NCBI GenBank assembly: GCA_001799285.1 | Contig: MGTD01000026.1 | Coordinates: 1-36,273, forward strand | Source: Deltaproteobacteria bacterium RIFOXYD12_FULL_56_24 | GTDB taxonomy: Bacteria; Desulfobacterota; Desulfobulbia; Desulfobulbales; Desulfurivibrionaceae | Direction: 5' to 3' | DNA: 36,273 nt | Shown: positions 24,476 through 31,661 of the stretch, piece after piece | Numbering within the stretch: the first letter of the stretch is position 1 | How the letters are laid out: the number at the start of each line of letters is the position of its first letter | The notes under the pieces: generated by a model | Database searches by the model: none | What the model was told of the DNA's origin: nothing | Seen by the model: the letters and a program-made list of their open reading frames with translations, nothing else | Translations under genes and position numbers: made by a program

Positions 24476-25117
24476 TTATGGTGTCTGAGGCCGCTCTTTT
24501 TTCAGAGAATTATTTCCCTTCTGGTTTGCCGGTTCTGTTTTGCTCCGGTACTGGGCCAGGAAATCATCAATATCTTCCTTCCTGCCTATCTGGCTCTCTT
24601 TTTCCAGGATCGTGCCGATCAGGTATGCCCCTTCAAGGTCAGTCCCGGACAGAATTGCCCCGGTAAGGTCTGCCTTGAAAAGATCAGCCCCGGCGAGATT
24701 GGCTCCGGTGAGATTGGCCTGGCTGAGGTTTACCCCTGCCAGGTCTGCCGCCGCCAGGCTGGTTCCTGCAAGGTTGGCCCCGCTCAGGTTTGCCCCGCTC
24801 AGGTTTGCCCGATTCAGGTTCAGGCCGGCAAGATCGGCCCCTGCCAGATTGCAACCGGGGCAACCGTTTTGGGCGATCAGCCGCTCAATTTCCGCCGTGG
24901 TTTTCGAGGGCAGGGGTGTGTCTGGTGTTGTCGAAACCGGAGCGGGTCCCATGGGTTCAAGGTCTTTCGCGGTGGAGGCGGCTGCTTTAAGAGAGGAGAA
25001 CGCCAGGTACAGAGAGCAGAGTAGTAGGGCGATCGCAGGGGTTTTTTTGGTTGAATGGGTCAAGGTTGCTGATCTCCCTGCCATCTTTCCCGATGGCGCA
25101 ATGTTTTCATTATTCAT
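24476..25117 (-). CDS. Exported pentapeptide-repeat protein
   Basis: This 213-residue protein has a hydrophobic export segment (about residues 27-46, TPAIALLLCSLYLAFSSLKA), a Pro/Thr-rich spacer, and about 13 tandem pentapeptide repeats (about 88-165). The repeats read as A(N/D)LxG, for example ANLSGANLSG and ANLAGADLFK. Pentapeptide repeats fold into a right-handed quadrilateral beta-helix; functions range from DNA mimicry to scaffolding and none can be assigned. NGCPGCNL just before the repeats contains a CxxC pair. It is on the minus strand, convergent with the Hsp20 gene. Long open frames on the opposite strand are shadows of this periodic sequence. The start could also be Met12. Confidence 0.88.
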   Translation of the reverse strand: MNNENIAPSGKMAGRSATLTHSTKKTPAIALLLCSLYLAFSSLKAAASTAKDLEPMGPAPVSTTPDTPLPSKTTAEIERLIAQNGCPGCNLAGADLAGLNLNRANLSGANLSGANLAGTSLAAADLAGVNLSQANLTGANLAGADLFKADLTGAILSGTDLEGAYLIGTILEKESQIGRKEDIDDFLAQYRSKTEPANQKGNNSLKKERPQTP

Positions 25118-25352
25118 CAGAATCTGATTACCTTCCCGGTATGGACTCTGTCAAGTCAAGATGAACACCTGTGCTGCCCCCATGGATATATCTCCTTGTA
25201 TTTTCGATAACCTCCTGTTTTTTCTCCAGTCATGAATTTTCGGAGCAGCCACGGGGTAAGTTTGTTTAAATCGCAAAAAAAGACGCGATTACAACAGTTA
25301 TTGCTTGGGAACTCTTTGATTTTATGTTACGGACATTTGGCCTCTTTTAGCT

Positions 25353-25401
25353 GAGTTGAGCAGCTTGTCTGCTCAAAACGAAACTTATACCCGAAGGGTG
25401 A
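25353..25401 (+). repeat. Dispersed repeat module C, copy 1
   Basis: The 49-bp segment starts GAGTTGAGCAGCTTGTCTGC and contains CTCAAAACGAAACTTATACC followed by CGAAGGGTGA. It has two hairpins: TTGAGCAG/CTGCTCAA and ACCC/GGGT. A near-identical copy lies at 26800-26848. Confidence 0.85.
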
Positions 25402-25403
25402 TT

Positions 25404-25448
25404 CCGTGGTTATTTGACCTTTGCGGGGTTGCCCCGTGATCGGTTACG
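25404..25448 (+). repeat. Dispersed repeat module A, copy 2
   Basis: This 45-bp copy begins CCGTGGTTATTTGACCTTTG and ends CGGTTACG, with a central GCGGGG-TTG-CCCCG(T) hairpin. It closely matches 16801-16845 and lies 70 bp before the metF start, directly after module C. Confidence 0.85.
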
Positions 25449-25518
25449 TCAAATGGGGTGAAAGGGCCTTTATCAGACCTCGGCGATTTTTCCTCAAAAC
25501 AATGGGCTAGAGAACACT

Positions 25519-26409
25519 ATGCTGGTTAAAGATATTCTCGACAACAACCGGTTTTCTTTCAGTTTTGAATTTTTCCCCCCCAAGGATGAACCTGGCTGGG
25601 AATCTCTTTTTGCCAACATTTCCGACTTGATGCCCCTGAAGCCCGCCTATGTCAGCGTGACTTACGGGGCGGGCGGCTCGACCAGGGACCGGACCCATAA
25701 GCTCATTGTCAGGATTCAGCAGGAGACCAGCCTTACCGTGGTCTCCCATCTTACCTGCGTCGGCGCAAACCGGGAGGAAACCGCGGAGATCCTCAGCAGC
25801 TATGCCGCCAGCGGGGTGGAGAATATCCTGGCCCTGCGCGGCGATCCTCCCAAGGGCCAGACGGATTTCGTCCAGCCCAGGGACGGTTTCGCCTATGCCG
25901 CTGATCTGGTCGCCTTTATCAAGAAGAATTTCCCGCAGATGGGCGTAGGGGTGGCCGGTTTCCCGGAGGGTCATCCCGGTACCCCCAACCGGCTGCTGGA
26001 GATGGATTATCTCAAGGCCAAGGTTGACGCCGGGGCGGACTATATCGTGACCCAGCTCTTTTTCGATAACCGCGATTTCTACGATTTCCGGGACCGCTGC
26101 GCTTTGGCCGGCATCACCGTGCCCATCATTGCCGGGCTGATGCCTATCGCCAGCAGGAGCGGGATGGTGCGGATGGCTGAGCTTGCCGCCGGGGCCCGGA
26201 TCCCGGCCCCGTTGTTGCGGGCCCTGGAGCGGACCAGAAACGATGAGCAGGTGGAAAAGGTCGGGGTACACTGGGCCACCGAGCAGGTCCGCGATCTGCT
26301 CGACAACGAGGTGCTGGGCATCCATTTTTACACCCTGAATAACTCCCGGCAGGCCCTGGATATTTATCAGACTCTTGGCGTGGATGATTCCCTGCAGCTG
26401 GGCGCTTGA
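25519..26409 (+). CDS. metF: Methylenetetrahydrofolate reductase
   Basis: This 296-residue flavoprotein family reduces 5,10-methylene-THF to 5-methyl-THF. It serves methionine synthesis and, in acetogens and many sulfate reducers, the methyl branch of the Wood-Ljungdahl pathway. Diagnostic stretches are SFEFFPPKDE, with the catalytic Glu of FEFFPP, then VSVTYGAGGSTRDRT, THLTCVG-like SHLTCVGA, LALRGDPP, AGFPEGHP and TQLFFDN. Length is typical of the single-domain form without MetV or a regulatory extension. ATG 25519 follows a weak AGAGAA ribosome site. Neither methionine synthase nor carbon-fixation genes are in view, so the pathway context cannot be settled. Two dispersed repeats lie in its upstream region. 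Confidence 0.96.
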   Translation: MLVKDILDNNRFSFSFEFFPPKDEPGWESLFANISDLMPLKPAYVSVTYGAGGSTRDRTHKLIVRIQQETSLTVVSHLTCVGANREETAEILSSYAASGVENILALRGDPPKGQTDFVQPRDGFAYAADLVAFIKKNFPQMGVGVAGFPEGHPGTPNRLLEMDYLKAKVDAGADYIVTQLFFDNRDFYDFRDRCALAGITVPIIAGLMPIASRSGMVRMAELAAGARIPAPLLRALERTRNDEQVEKVGVHWATEQVRDLLDNEVLGIHFYTLNNSRQALDIYQTLGVDDSLQLGA

Positions 26410-26419
26410 GCCTGGGTGG

Positions 26420-26644
26420 TCAGCTTTTTTCCTGGGGCCGACGGGGCCACCATTTGAAGATGCCGTAAATGGAGAGCAGCAGGTAAACCGAGAAAAGGAA
26501 GGCCTCGGCCATCATCCCCTTTTGGGAAAAGCTGACAATCCAGCCAAGATTGGCGATGGTCCAGATAACCCAGCCGGCGACATGTTTCTGCAGGTTGAAG
26601 ATGGTGCCCAGGATGCTGAGCCCGGTGAGAATCCATTCGTACAT
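26420..26644 (-). CDS. Small three-helix membrane protein, PnuC-like half
   Basis: This 74-residue protein has three predicted membrane helices. It resembles the C-terminal half of PnuC nicotinamide-riboside transporters (GWVIWTIANLGWIVSFSQKG, then LLLSIYGIFKWW). Full PnuC proteins have seven helices and a SWEET-like fold built from two three-helix bundles. A three-helix version could assemble as a dimer, as semiSWEETs do; this is inference. It ends 10 bp from the metF stop in convergent orientation. The Met start is followed at once by YEWILTGL, with no strong ribosome site noted. The transported substrate is unknown. Confidence 0.75.
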   Translation of the reverse strand: MYEWILTGLSILGTIFNLQKHVAGWVIWTIANLGWIVSFSQKGMMAEAFLFSVYLLLSIYGIFKWWPRRPQEKS

Positions 26645-26799
26645 GTAAAGTCCTTTGCCGCTTAGCTGCTATTTGGAAAGAGGAAGCACTCTGCCAACTT
26701 AAAGGCAAAGAAGGTGCTTAGGCAAGCATCATTCTTGAAAAATATCCAGCCCAGGATTGTGTTTTTCGATAAATATCGTAGTTTCATGAAGATATAGAC

Positions 26800-26848
26800 G
26801 AGTTTAGCAGCTTGTCTGCTCAAACGAAACTTATGCCCTTTGGGCGAA
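26800..26848 (+). repeat. Dispersed repeat module C, copy 2
   Basis: This segment matches 25353-25401 over most of its length (AGCAGCTTGTCTGCTCAAAC then GAAACTTATGCCC). The second hairpin has changed to GCCC-TTT-GGGC, keeping its pairing. It ends about 37 bp before the FKBP ATG and lies in its leader or promoter region. Confidence 0.85.
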
Positions 26849-26885
26849 AAATCCCGTTCAGGGAAAAGGCAATAAGGAGAAGAAT

Positions 26886-27314
26886 ATGTCACAGGCCAAA
26901 AAGGGAGATAGCGTCAAGATCCATTATACCGGCACGCTGGAGGATGGGACGGTCTTCGATTCCTCTGCCGGGCGTGACCCCCTGGCGTTTACTCTCGGAG
27001 GTGGTCAGGTAATCGTCGGTTTTGATGAGGCTGTCCTGGGCATGAGCATCGGCGACAAGAAAAAGGTCACCATTCCCGCGCATAAAGCCTATGGCGAAAA
27101 AAATGAGGAGATGATTATTGAAGTGCCGTTGGCGCAGGTTCCCCCGGATCTCGAACCGGAGGTCGGCCAGAAGCTGCAGATGGGCGGTCCCAACGGGGAA
27201 CTGGTTGTGGTCACGGTGGTGGAGGTCAACGAGGCGGTAGTCGTCCTGGATGCCAATCCGCCCCTGGCAGGCAAGGATCTCACCTTTGCCCTGGAACTGG
27301 TGGCCATTTCCTGA
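26886..27314 (+). CDS. FKBP-type peptidyl-prolyl isomerase, SlyD-like
   Basis: This 142-residue cytoplasmic isomerase and chaperone catalyses cis-trans rotation of prolyl bonds. The FKBP fold starts with [20 protein letters not shown]. An insert-in-flap segment, as in SlyD, runs from [20 protein letters not shown] to about residue 115, followed by [18 protein letters not shown], which closes the FKBP domain. The histidine-rich metal-binding tail of E. coli SlyD is absent. A GGAGAAGA ribosome site precedes ATG 26886. The gene appears monocistronic: repeat module C lies upstream and a terminator downstream. Confidence 0.94.
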   Translation: MSQAKKGDSVKIHYTGTLEDGTVFDSSAGRDPLAFTLGGGQVIVGFDEAVLGMSIGDKKKVTIPAHKAYGEKNEEMIIEVPLAQVPPDLEPEVGQKLQMGGPNGELVVVTVVEVNEAVVVLDANPPLAGKDLTFALELVAIS

Positions 27315-27340
27315 GCCTGGGGAGAAATTGATCTGTCTAG

Positions 27341-27376
27341 ATGCCCTGGTAATTTTTTTGCCGGGGCATTTTTTTG
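27341..27376 (+). terminator. Rho-independent terminator after the FKBP gene
   Basis: ATGCCCTGG (27341-27349) pairs with CCGGGGCAT (27361-27369), with one G-T pair, and is followed by a run of seven or more T residues. It begins 26 bp after the FKBP stop. Confidence 0.8.
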
Positions 27377-27410
27377 GGGCTGGTTGTCGGTATTCGGGGT
27401 ACTGTTTTGA

Positions 27411-27440
27411 GTGCTGAGTGCTGAGTGCTGAGTGCTGAGT
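27411..27440 (+). repeat. Heptanucleotide tandem repeat
   Basis: GTGCTGA occurs four times in a row (27411-27438) with two further bases. It lies upstream of the TRAP-associated lipoprotein gene, about 50 bp before its ATG, where copy-number change could alter promoter spacing. Confidence 0.9.
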
Positions 27441-27487
27441 ACTCGAACTGTTCTTGTGTTTATGGATAATGAGGATCAGGTTTGGCC

Positions 27488-28378
27488 ATGCGGAAAGATA
27501 TTGACCACGGACGGTGGGGGGGCGTGAAACAGGGGGGCTTAGCCGTCTTGCTGTTAGTGGCCGCTTTTTTCTCGCCGGGGTGCGCTTCGCTGGTGATCCA
27601 GCCGATGGTTGGTCCGGTGGTGAAAAACCTTAACCGCCAGGCGGATCTGGAACTGGTCTGTGACGGGGCACCCTCTTACTTGCTGCTTCTTGACAGCTTG
27701 CTGGTTTCCGAGCCCGACAACGCCCGGTTGCTGCTGCATGGCACCCAGGCCTATACGGCCTACGCAAGTATTATGCCGGAGTGTGGCCGTCCGGAACGGG
27801 CTGTGGTGCTTGGGGAAAGGGCCAGAGCCTACGGCCTGCGCCTGCTTGGGACGTACAAAAGCCTTGCCGGCGCAGCCAGTCTTCCGTTGGCCGTATTCAG
27901 CGAGGCACTGCAATCAGCCGGACCTGGGGAGGTGGAAAAATTGTTCTGGGGCGGCTACAGCTGGGCCACCTGGATCGGTTTCAGCCAGGGGGCGCCTGCG
28001 GCGGTCGCTGATCTGCCCAAGGTCGAACAGCTGATGCTGCGGGTGCTGGCTCTGGATGAGACTTTTTACCATGGCGGCGCCCATCTCTTTCTTGGGGTCT
28101 ACTATGGCTCCCTCCCGGTGATGTTGGGCGGCAGACCGGAAGTGAGCCGGACCCATTTTGAAAGAGCCCTGGCTATTGGGGAGCGGCGTTTTCTCCCGAC
28201 TCTGGTGGCCTATGCCGAATATTACGCCCGGCAGACACTTGACCGGGAGCTCTATGTCCGTCTCCTTGAGGAAACGATGGCTTTTGACCTTGCGTTAGCC
28301 CCGGATTTGACCATGGCCAATGTCCTGGCCAAGCGTCGGGCCCAGAGGTTGCTGGCCCAGGTTGAGGATGTTTTTTAA
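27488..28378 (+). CDS. TRAP transporter-associated TatT lipoprotein
   Basis: This 296-residue protein has a lipoprotein signal with lipobox FSPGC (C32) after a hydrophobic stretch (LAVLLLVAAFF). The mature part matches the TatT/Tp0956 family of all-helical TPR-like proteins, with landmarks such as FWGGYSWATWIG, GAHLFLGVYYGS and RTHFERALAIG. In the family, TatT forms a trimer that associates with the DctP-type binding protein, and hydrophobic ligands are suspected. The DctP gene follows, which supports the call. I chose ATG 27488 over the TTG two codons upstream. Its TAA stop lies within the terminal inverted repeat of the element at 28373, so the element may have altered the original 3' end. 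Confidence 0.85.
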   Translation: MRKDIDHGRWGGVKQGGLAVLLLVAAFFSPGCASLVIQPMVGPVVKNLNRQADLELVCDGAPSYLLLLDSLLVSEPDNARLLLHGTQAYTAYASIMPECGRPERAVVLGERARAYGLRLLGTYKSLAGAASLPLAVFSEALQSAGPGEVEKLFWGGYSWATWIGFSQGAPAAVADLPKVEQLMLRVLALDETFYHGGAHLFLGVYYGSLPVMLGGRPEVSRTHFERALAIGERRFLPTLVAYAEYYARQTLDRELYVRLLEETMAFDLALAPDLTMANVLAKRRAQRLLAQVEDVF

Positions 28379-28535
28379 CTCTTCAGCAGCACCACCTCTG
28401 CTTTATCGGCACTGCTGCCGATGATTGACAGTCATCGGTCTGCTCATGCGCAATAGCACACTTCGCAGACCTCTTGGTCGGACACTTCTGCCGACAATTG
28501 ACACGCGCATCTGTGGCACTGCTGAAGAGTTAAAA
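28373..28535. mobile_element. MITE-like element, module D copy 1
   Basis: A 163-bp segment has perfect 17-bp terminal inverted repeats (TTTTAACTCTTCAGCAG and its complement). The interior shares long stretches with the element at 30161, such as CAGCACACTTCGCAG-like, GTCGGACACTTCTGCCGAC and CACGCGCAT. It encodes no protein. Inner palindromes (CTGCCGATGA/TCATCGG) suggest a folded RNA or cruciform. It lies between the TatT and DctP genes and provides the TatT stop codon. Confidence 0.8.
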
Positions 28536-28598
28536 TTTGAGGTTTTTGTCCATTATTGACATCATGTGAGATGATCACGATTTTTTGGGGAGGAATAC

Positions 28599-29636
28599 AT
28601 GAATCGCCTGCTACACCAGATCTTCTTTGCCATCACCTTTCTGATGCTCATGGCCCCTCCGGGCGCCCAGGCCGCGCCCCGTTATCTTTTCAAGATCGCC
28701 ACCCTTGCCCCGGACGGCAGCGTCTGGGCCAGACACTTTCAGGAGTTTCAGAAAGAGGTGATCGCCAAGAGCAATGGCGAGATCGGTTTCAAGCTCTACC
28801 TCGGCGGGGTGATGGGCGACGACCGGGCCATGTCCCGCAAGATGCGGATCGGCCAGCTCCAGGGCGGGGGCTTCACCATGACCGGGATCAGCGAGACCGT
28901 GCCGGATTTCCGGGTCATGGCCATCCCCTTTCTCTTTCGGTCCTATGCCGAGGTGGATCGGGTTACGGAGGGGTTGTTCCCCCTTTTCCAGAAGGCCTTT
29001 CTGGAAAAGGACCTGGTACTGTTGGCCATGACCGAAGTCGGTTTTGTCTACACCATGTCCGGCGCGCCTGTGACCACGGTACCCCAGTTGCGGGCGAGCA
29101 AATGCTGGGCGCCGGAAAATGACCCGCTGAGCCGCGGGTTTCTGGAGGATATGGGGATCACCCCCATTCCTCTTTCCATTCCCGACGTACTCTCCTCTCT
29201 GCAAACCGGCATGATCAATACGGTGTTCAACGGTTTTTACGGTTCCATTGTTCTCCAGTGGTTTACCAAAACCAAATATATCACCGATACACCCTTTGGC
29301 TACGCCTATGGCGGTCTGGTTTTTTCCAAAAGCGCCTTTGCCAGGTTGCCGCCTCAGCATGCCGCCCTGATGGAGGCTGCCGCGAAAAAACATTTCGCCG
29401 GCCTGTTGCTCGACACCCGGCGCAGCAATGAAGAAGCGCTTGTCACTTTAAAAAATAACGGCATCCGGCTGGTGGCTGCGGACAAGGAAACCCTGCGGCA
29501 GCTGCTGGCGGTGCGCGACCAGAAAACCGTGCCGCGGATGGTGGGCACCGCTTTTTCCAGGGAGATTTACGAGGCAGCGACCAGACTGCTTGCCGATTTT
29601 CGGGCAAAGTCGGCCAGCGCGGCGGGCGCGAAATGA
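28599..29636 (+). CDS. dctP: TRAP transporter substrate-binding protein DctP
   Basis: This 345-residue periplasmic binding protein has a signal peptide (residues 1-25, cut after AQA). The TRAP DctP family fold is shown by KIATLAPDGSVWARHFQEF, YLGGVMGDDRAMSRKMRIGQ, IPFLFRSYAEVDR and GYAYGGLVFSK. It captures solute and delivers it to the DctQM membrane complex, which uses an ion gradient. The usual ligand-binding Arg region near residues 140-175 reads ASKCWAPENDP, unlike the typical organic-acid R-x-P pattern, so the ligand may not be a dicarboxylate. GGGGAGG precedes the ATG. Its stop overlaps dctQ (ATGA). The upstream TatT gene suggests a TatT-partnered (TatP) role. Confidence 0.93.
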   Translation: MNRLLHQIFFAITFLMLMAPPGAQAAPRYLFKIATLAPDGSVWARHFQEFQKEVIAKSNGEIGFKLYLGGVMGDDRAMSRKMRIGQLQGGGFTMTGISETVPDFRVMAIPFLFRSYAEVDRVTEGLFPLFQKAFLEKDLVLLAMTEVGFVYTMSGAPVTTVPQLRASKCWAPENDPLSRGFLEDMGITPIPLSIPDVLSSLQTGMINTVFNGFYGSIVLQWFTKTKYITDTPFGYAYGGLVFSKSAFARLPPQHAALMEAAAKKHFAGLLLDTRRSNEEALVTLKNNGIRLVAADKETLRQLLAVRDQKTVPRMVGTAFSREIYEAATRLLADFRAKSASAAGAK

Positions 29637-30154
29637 ACGGCCTTGTTTCCCGGTTTTCCGGGAGCAGTCGGCAGCTGAGCCGATTGCTGGAGCACCTGGA
29701 GGAGGCGGTTCTCCTGCTGCTGATTGCGGCGATGATCGTCCTGTCCTGCCTGCAGATCGCGCTGCGCGATGTGTGGGGCGGGGGTCTGTCCTGGGCTGAT
29801 CCGCTTCTGCGGGTCATGGTTTTATGGGCCGGCCTCCTCGGGGCCGTGGTGGCCACCAGAATGGACAAGCATATCGCCATTGATCTTGCCTCCCATCTCC
29901 TGCCCCGACCGATGCTTCGCTGGCTGCAGGTGTTGCGCCACGCCTTTGCCACGGTCGTCTGTGTGGTGCTTACCTGGATGGCGGTTTCTTTTGTTCGCCA
30001 AGAGGCGCTTCAGGGTGTGGGGCAGGAGATGGCCGGGCTCGCCTCCTGGCAGCTTAACCTGATTTTCCCTTTGGCTTTTGCCGGGATCACTTTCCGTTTT
30101 CTGCTCGGCGGGGTGCGTAGTCTGCGCGCCGCCCTGGCCGGGGAGGAGGGTTGA
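29633..30154 (+). CDS. dctQ: TRAP transporter small membrane subunit DctQ
   Basis: This 173-residue protein has four predicted membrane helices: about 22-43 (VLLLLIAAMIVLSCLQIAL), 55-77, 96-117 and 135-158. It matches the DctQ family (WADPLLRVMVLWAGLLGAVVATRMDKHIAID). DctQ joins DctM to form the membrane transporter. The start overlaps the dctP stop by 4 bp. A 216-bp gap holding a MITE-like element separates it from dctM, which is unusual because dctQ and dctM normally abut or are fused. Confidence 0.93.
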   Translation: MNGLVSRFSGSSRQLSRLLEHLEEAVLLLLIAAMIVLSCLQIALRDVWGGGLSWADPLLRVMVLWAGLLGAVVATRMDKHIAIDLASHLLPRPMLRWLQVLRHAFATVVCVVLTWMAVSFVRQEALQGVGQEMAGLASWQLNLIFPLAFAGITFRFLLGGVRSLRAALAGEEG

Positions 30155-30160
30155 TCTTTC

Positions 30161-30294
30161 GTAACTGCTCAGCAGCACCACATCTGCTTTGTCATCGGCC
30201 TGCTCATGTGCGAACAGCACACTTCGCAGGCCTCTTTGTCGGACACTTCTGCCGACGACTGGCACGCGCATATGCGGCACTTCTGAGCAGTTAC
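30161..30294. mobile_element. MITE-like element, module D copy 2
   Basis: This 134-bp element has 12-bp perfect terminal inverted repeats (GTAACTGCTCAG, 30161-30172, and its complement, 30283-30294). It aligns along its whole length with the copy at 28373, apart from about 24 bases missing near the left side. Terminal sequences differ between copies (CTCTTC versus CTGCTC) but each stays self-complementary, a sign that pairing is conserved. It sits between dctQ and dctM. Confidence 0.8.
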
Positions 30295-30370
30295 ATTCCG
30301 TGGCTTTTGTTCAATTCCGGCATCAAGCTGAGTAGTTACGATCTTTCGATGAAAGGGTCAGGCTCCTGAT

Positions 30371-31636
30371 ATGCAGCTTCTGCAACTGATAACCCTCGGC
30401 CTGGCCGTCCTTGGCAGCCCGCTGTTTGTGGTGATGGCCGCCATGGCCATCCTCGCTTTTCACGGCGCGGGTATTGATCCCTCGGTGGTGATCATCGAGA
30501 TGTCCCGCTTGGCCGAAACCCCCATGCTGCTCTCCCTGCCGTTGTTTATCCTTGCCGGGACAATTCTTTCTGAAAGCAAGGCGCCGGTGCGGCTGCTGGA
30601 CCTGTCCAATGCCCTGCTGGGCTGGCTGCCCGGCGGGCTGGCGGTGATCGCCCTGGTGGTCTGTTCGGTGTTCACCGCCTTTACCGGCGCCTCCGGGGTG
30701 ACCATTTTTGCCTTGGGGGGCTTGCTTTTTCCGGCCATGCTCAAGGATCGTTACCCGGAGCAGTTTTCCCTGGGCCTGATTACCACCTCTGGCAGTCTGG
30801 GGCTGCTGTTTCCACCCAGCCTCCCCCTTATCCTTTACGGGGTCATCGCCGAAACCCGAATCGACCATCTCTTTCTGGCCGGGATTTTGCCGTGCCTGTT
30901 GATGCTGGTTCTGCTGGCTGCCTACAGCATCAGAAAGGGCGCGATAACCCGCGGCCCCCGGCAGCCGTTGCCGGCAGGAGAAACGCGGCGGGCCCTGCGC
31001 GCCGCCGCCTGGGAGTTGCCTTTGCCGGTTATTGTGCTGGGGGGGATTTACGGCGGTTTTTTTGTCGTGGGCGAGGCGGCGGCGGTGACCGCCCTTTATG
31101 TGCTGATTGTGGAACTGGTGGTGCATCGGGATATAACCCCGGCGCGACTCTCCGGCATTGTGGTGCGGAGCATGGCCTTGTTCGGGGGGATCTTCGTGGT
31201 GCTGGCCGCTTCCATGGCTTCCACCAGCTTTTTGATCGATCAGGAGATTCCGGCCCGGATCTTTGAATTTATCCGGGGGCATATCTCAAGCAAGTATACT
31301 TTTCTCCTGCTGCTGAATATCTTCCTTCTCATTGTCGGCGCCTTGCTTGATATCTTTTCCGCTCTGGTTCTGGTGGTGCCGCTCATCGTGCCCATTGCCC
31401 TGGGATATGGGGTTGATCCCACCCATCTGGGCATCATCTTTCTGGCCAATCTACAGATCGGCTACTGCACTCCGCCGGTGGGACTCGGTCTTTTTCTGGC
31501 CAGCTATCGTTTTGAACGGCCCATTGCCGAAATCTACACCGCTACTCTGCCGTTTTTGGCGATCTTGTTTGTTGCCCTGGGCATCATCACTTATTTCCCG
31601 CTGCTGAGCCTTTTTCTGATCGGGCTGTTCGGGTAA
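30371..31636 (+). CDS. dctM: TRAP transporter large membrane subunit DctM
   Basis: This 421-residue protein has about eleven hydrophobic helices with the DctM pattern: SLPLFILAGTILS, GGLAVIALVVCSVFTAFTGASG, TTSGSLGLLFPPSLPLILYG, and ANLQIGYCTPPVGLGLFLAS. It is the ion-coupled transport subunit working with DctQ and the periplasmic DctP. No strong Shine-Dalgarno is visible before ATG 30371, which follows the module D element by 76 bp. Whether it is still co-transcribed with dctPQ is uncertain because of that element. It converges on pcm, with only 25 bp between the two stops. Confidence 0.94.
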   Translation: MQLLQLITLGLAVLGSPLFVVMAAMAILAFHGAGIDPSVVIIEMSRLAETPMLLSLPLFILAGTILSESKAPVRLLDLSNALLGWLPGGLAVIALVVCSVFTAFTGASGVTIFALGGLLFPAMLKDRYPEQFSLGLITTSGSLGLLFPPSLPLILYGVIAETRIDHLFLAGILPCLLMLVLLAAYSIRKGAITRGPRQPLPAGETRRALRAAAWELPLPVIVLGGIYGGFFVVGEAAAVTALYVLIVELVVHRDITPARLSGIVVRSMALFGGIFVVLAASMASTSFLIDQEIPARIFEFIRGHISSKYTFLLLLNIFLLIVGALLDIFSALVLVVPLIVPIALGYGVDPTHLGIIFLANLQIGYCTPPVGLGLFLASYRFERPIAEIYTATLPFLAILFVALGIITYFPLLSLFLIGLFG

Positions 31637-31661
31637 ATCTTCCCCGGTTGCGGCTGGGCGA

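Larger units (their letters stand above)
25118..25518. other. 401-bp intergenic region with repeat modules C and A
   Basis: This gap separates the divergent pentapeptide and metF genes. It contains module C (25353-25401) joined directly to module A (25404-25448). A minus-strand TTGACA at about 25150-25155 may belong to the pentapeptide gene promoter, but its -10 is poor. No convincing coding frame or RNA gene was seen in the rest. Confidence 0.6.

Noticed and set aside
24446-25127. Plus-strand frames opposite the pentapeptide-repeat gene, with a periodic composition
   Set aside because: The periodicity is the reverse image of A(N/D)LxG repeats. The minus-strand frame also has an export signal and the proper repeat pattern.
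25353-25448. Modules C and A considered as a cyclic-di-GMP or other known riboswitch before metF
   Set aside because: The conserved cores of GEMM-type or SAM-type riboswitches are not present, and the same modules occur inverted and before unrelated genes.
16775-26848. Dispersed repeats considered as a CRISPR array
   Set aside because: Copies are few, widely scattered and in both orientations, with no regular spacers and no cas genes.
30260-30280. TGGCAC followed by TATGC inside module D, resembling a sigma-54 site
   Set aside because: The GG to GC spacing is 11 and not 10 bases, and the -12 element does not match.
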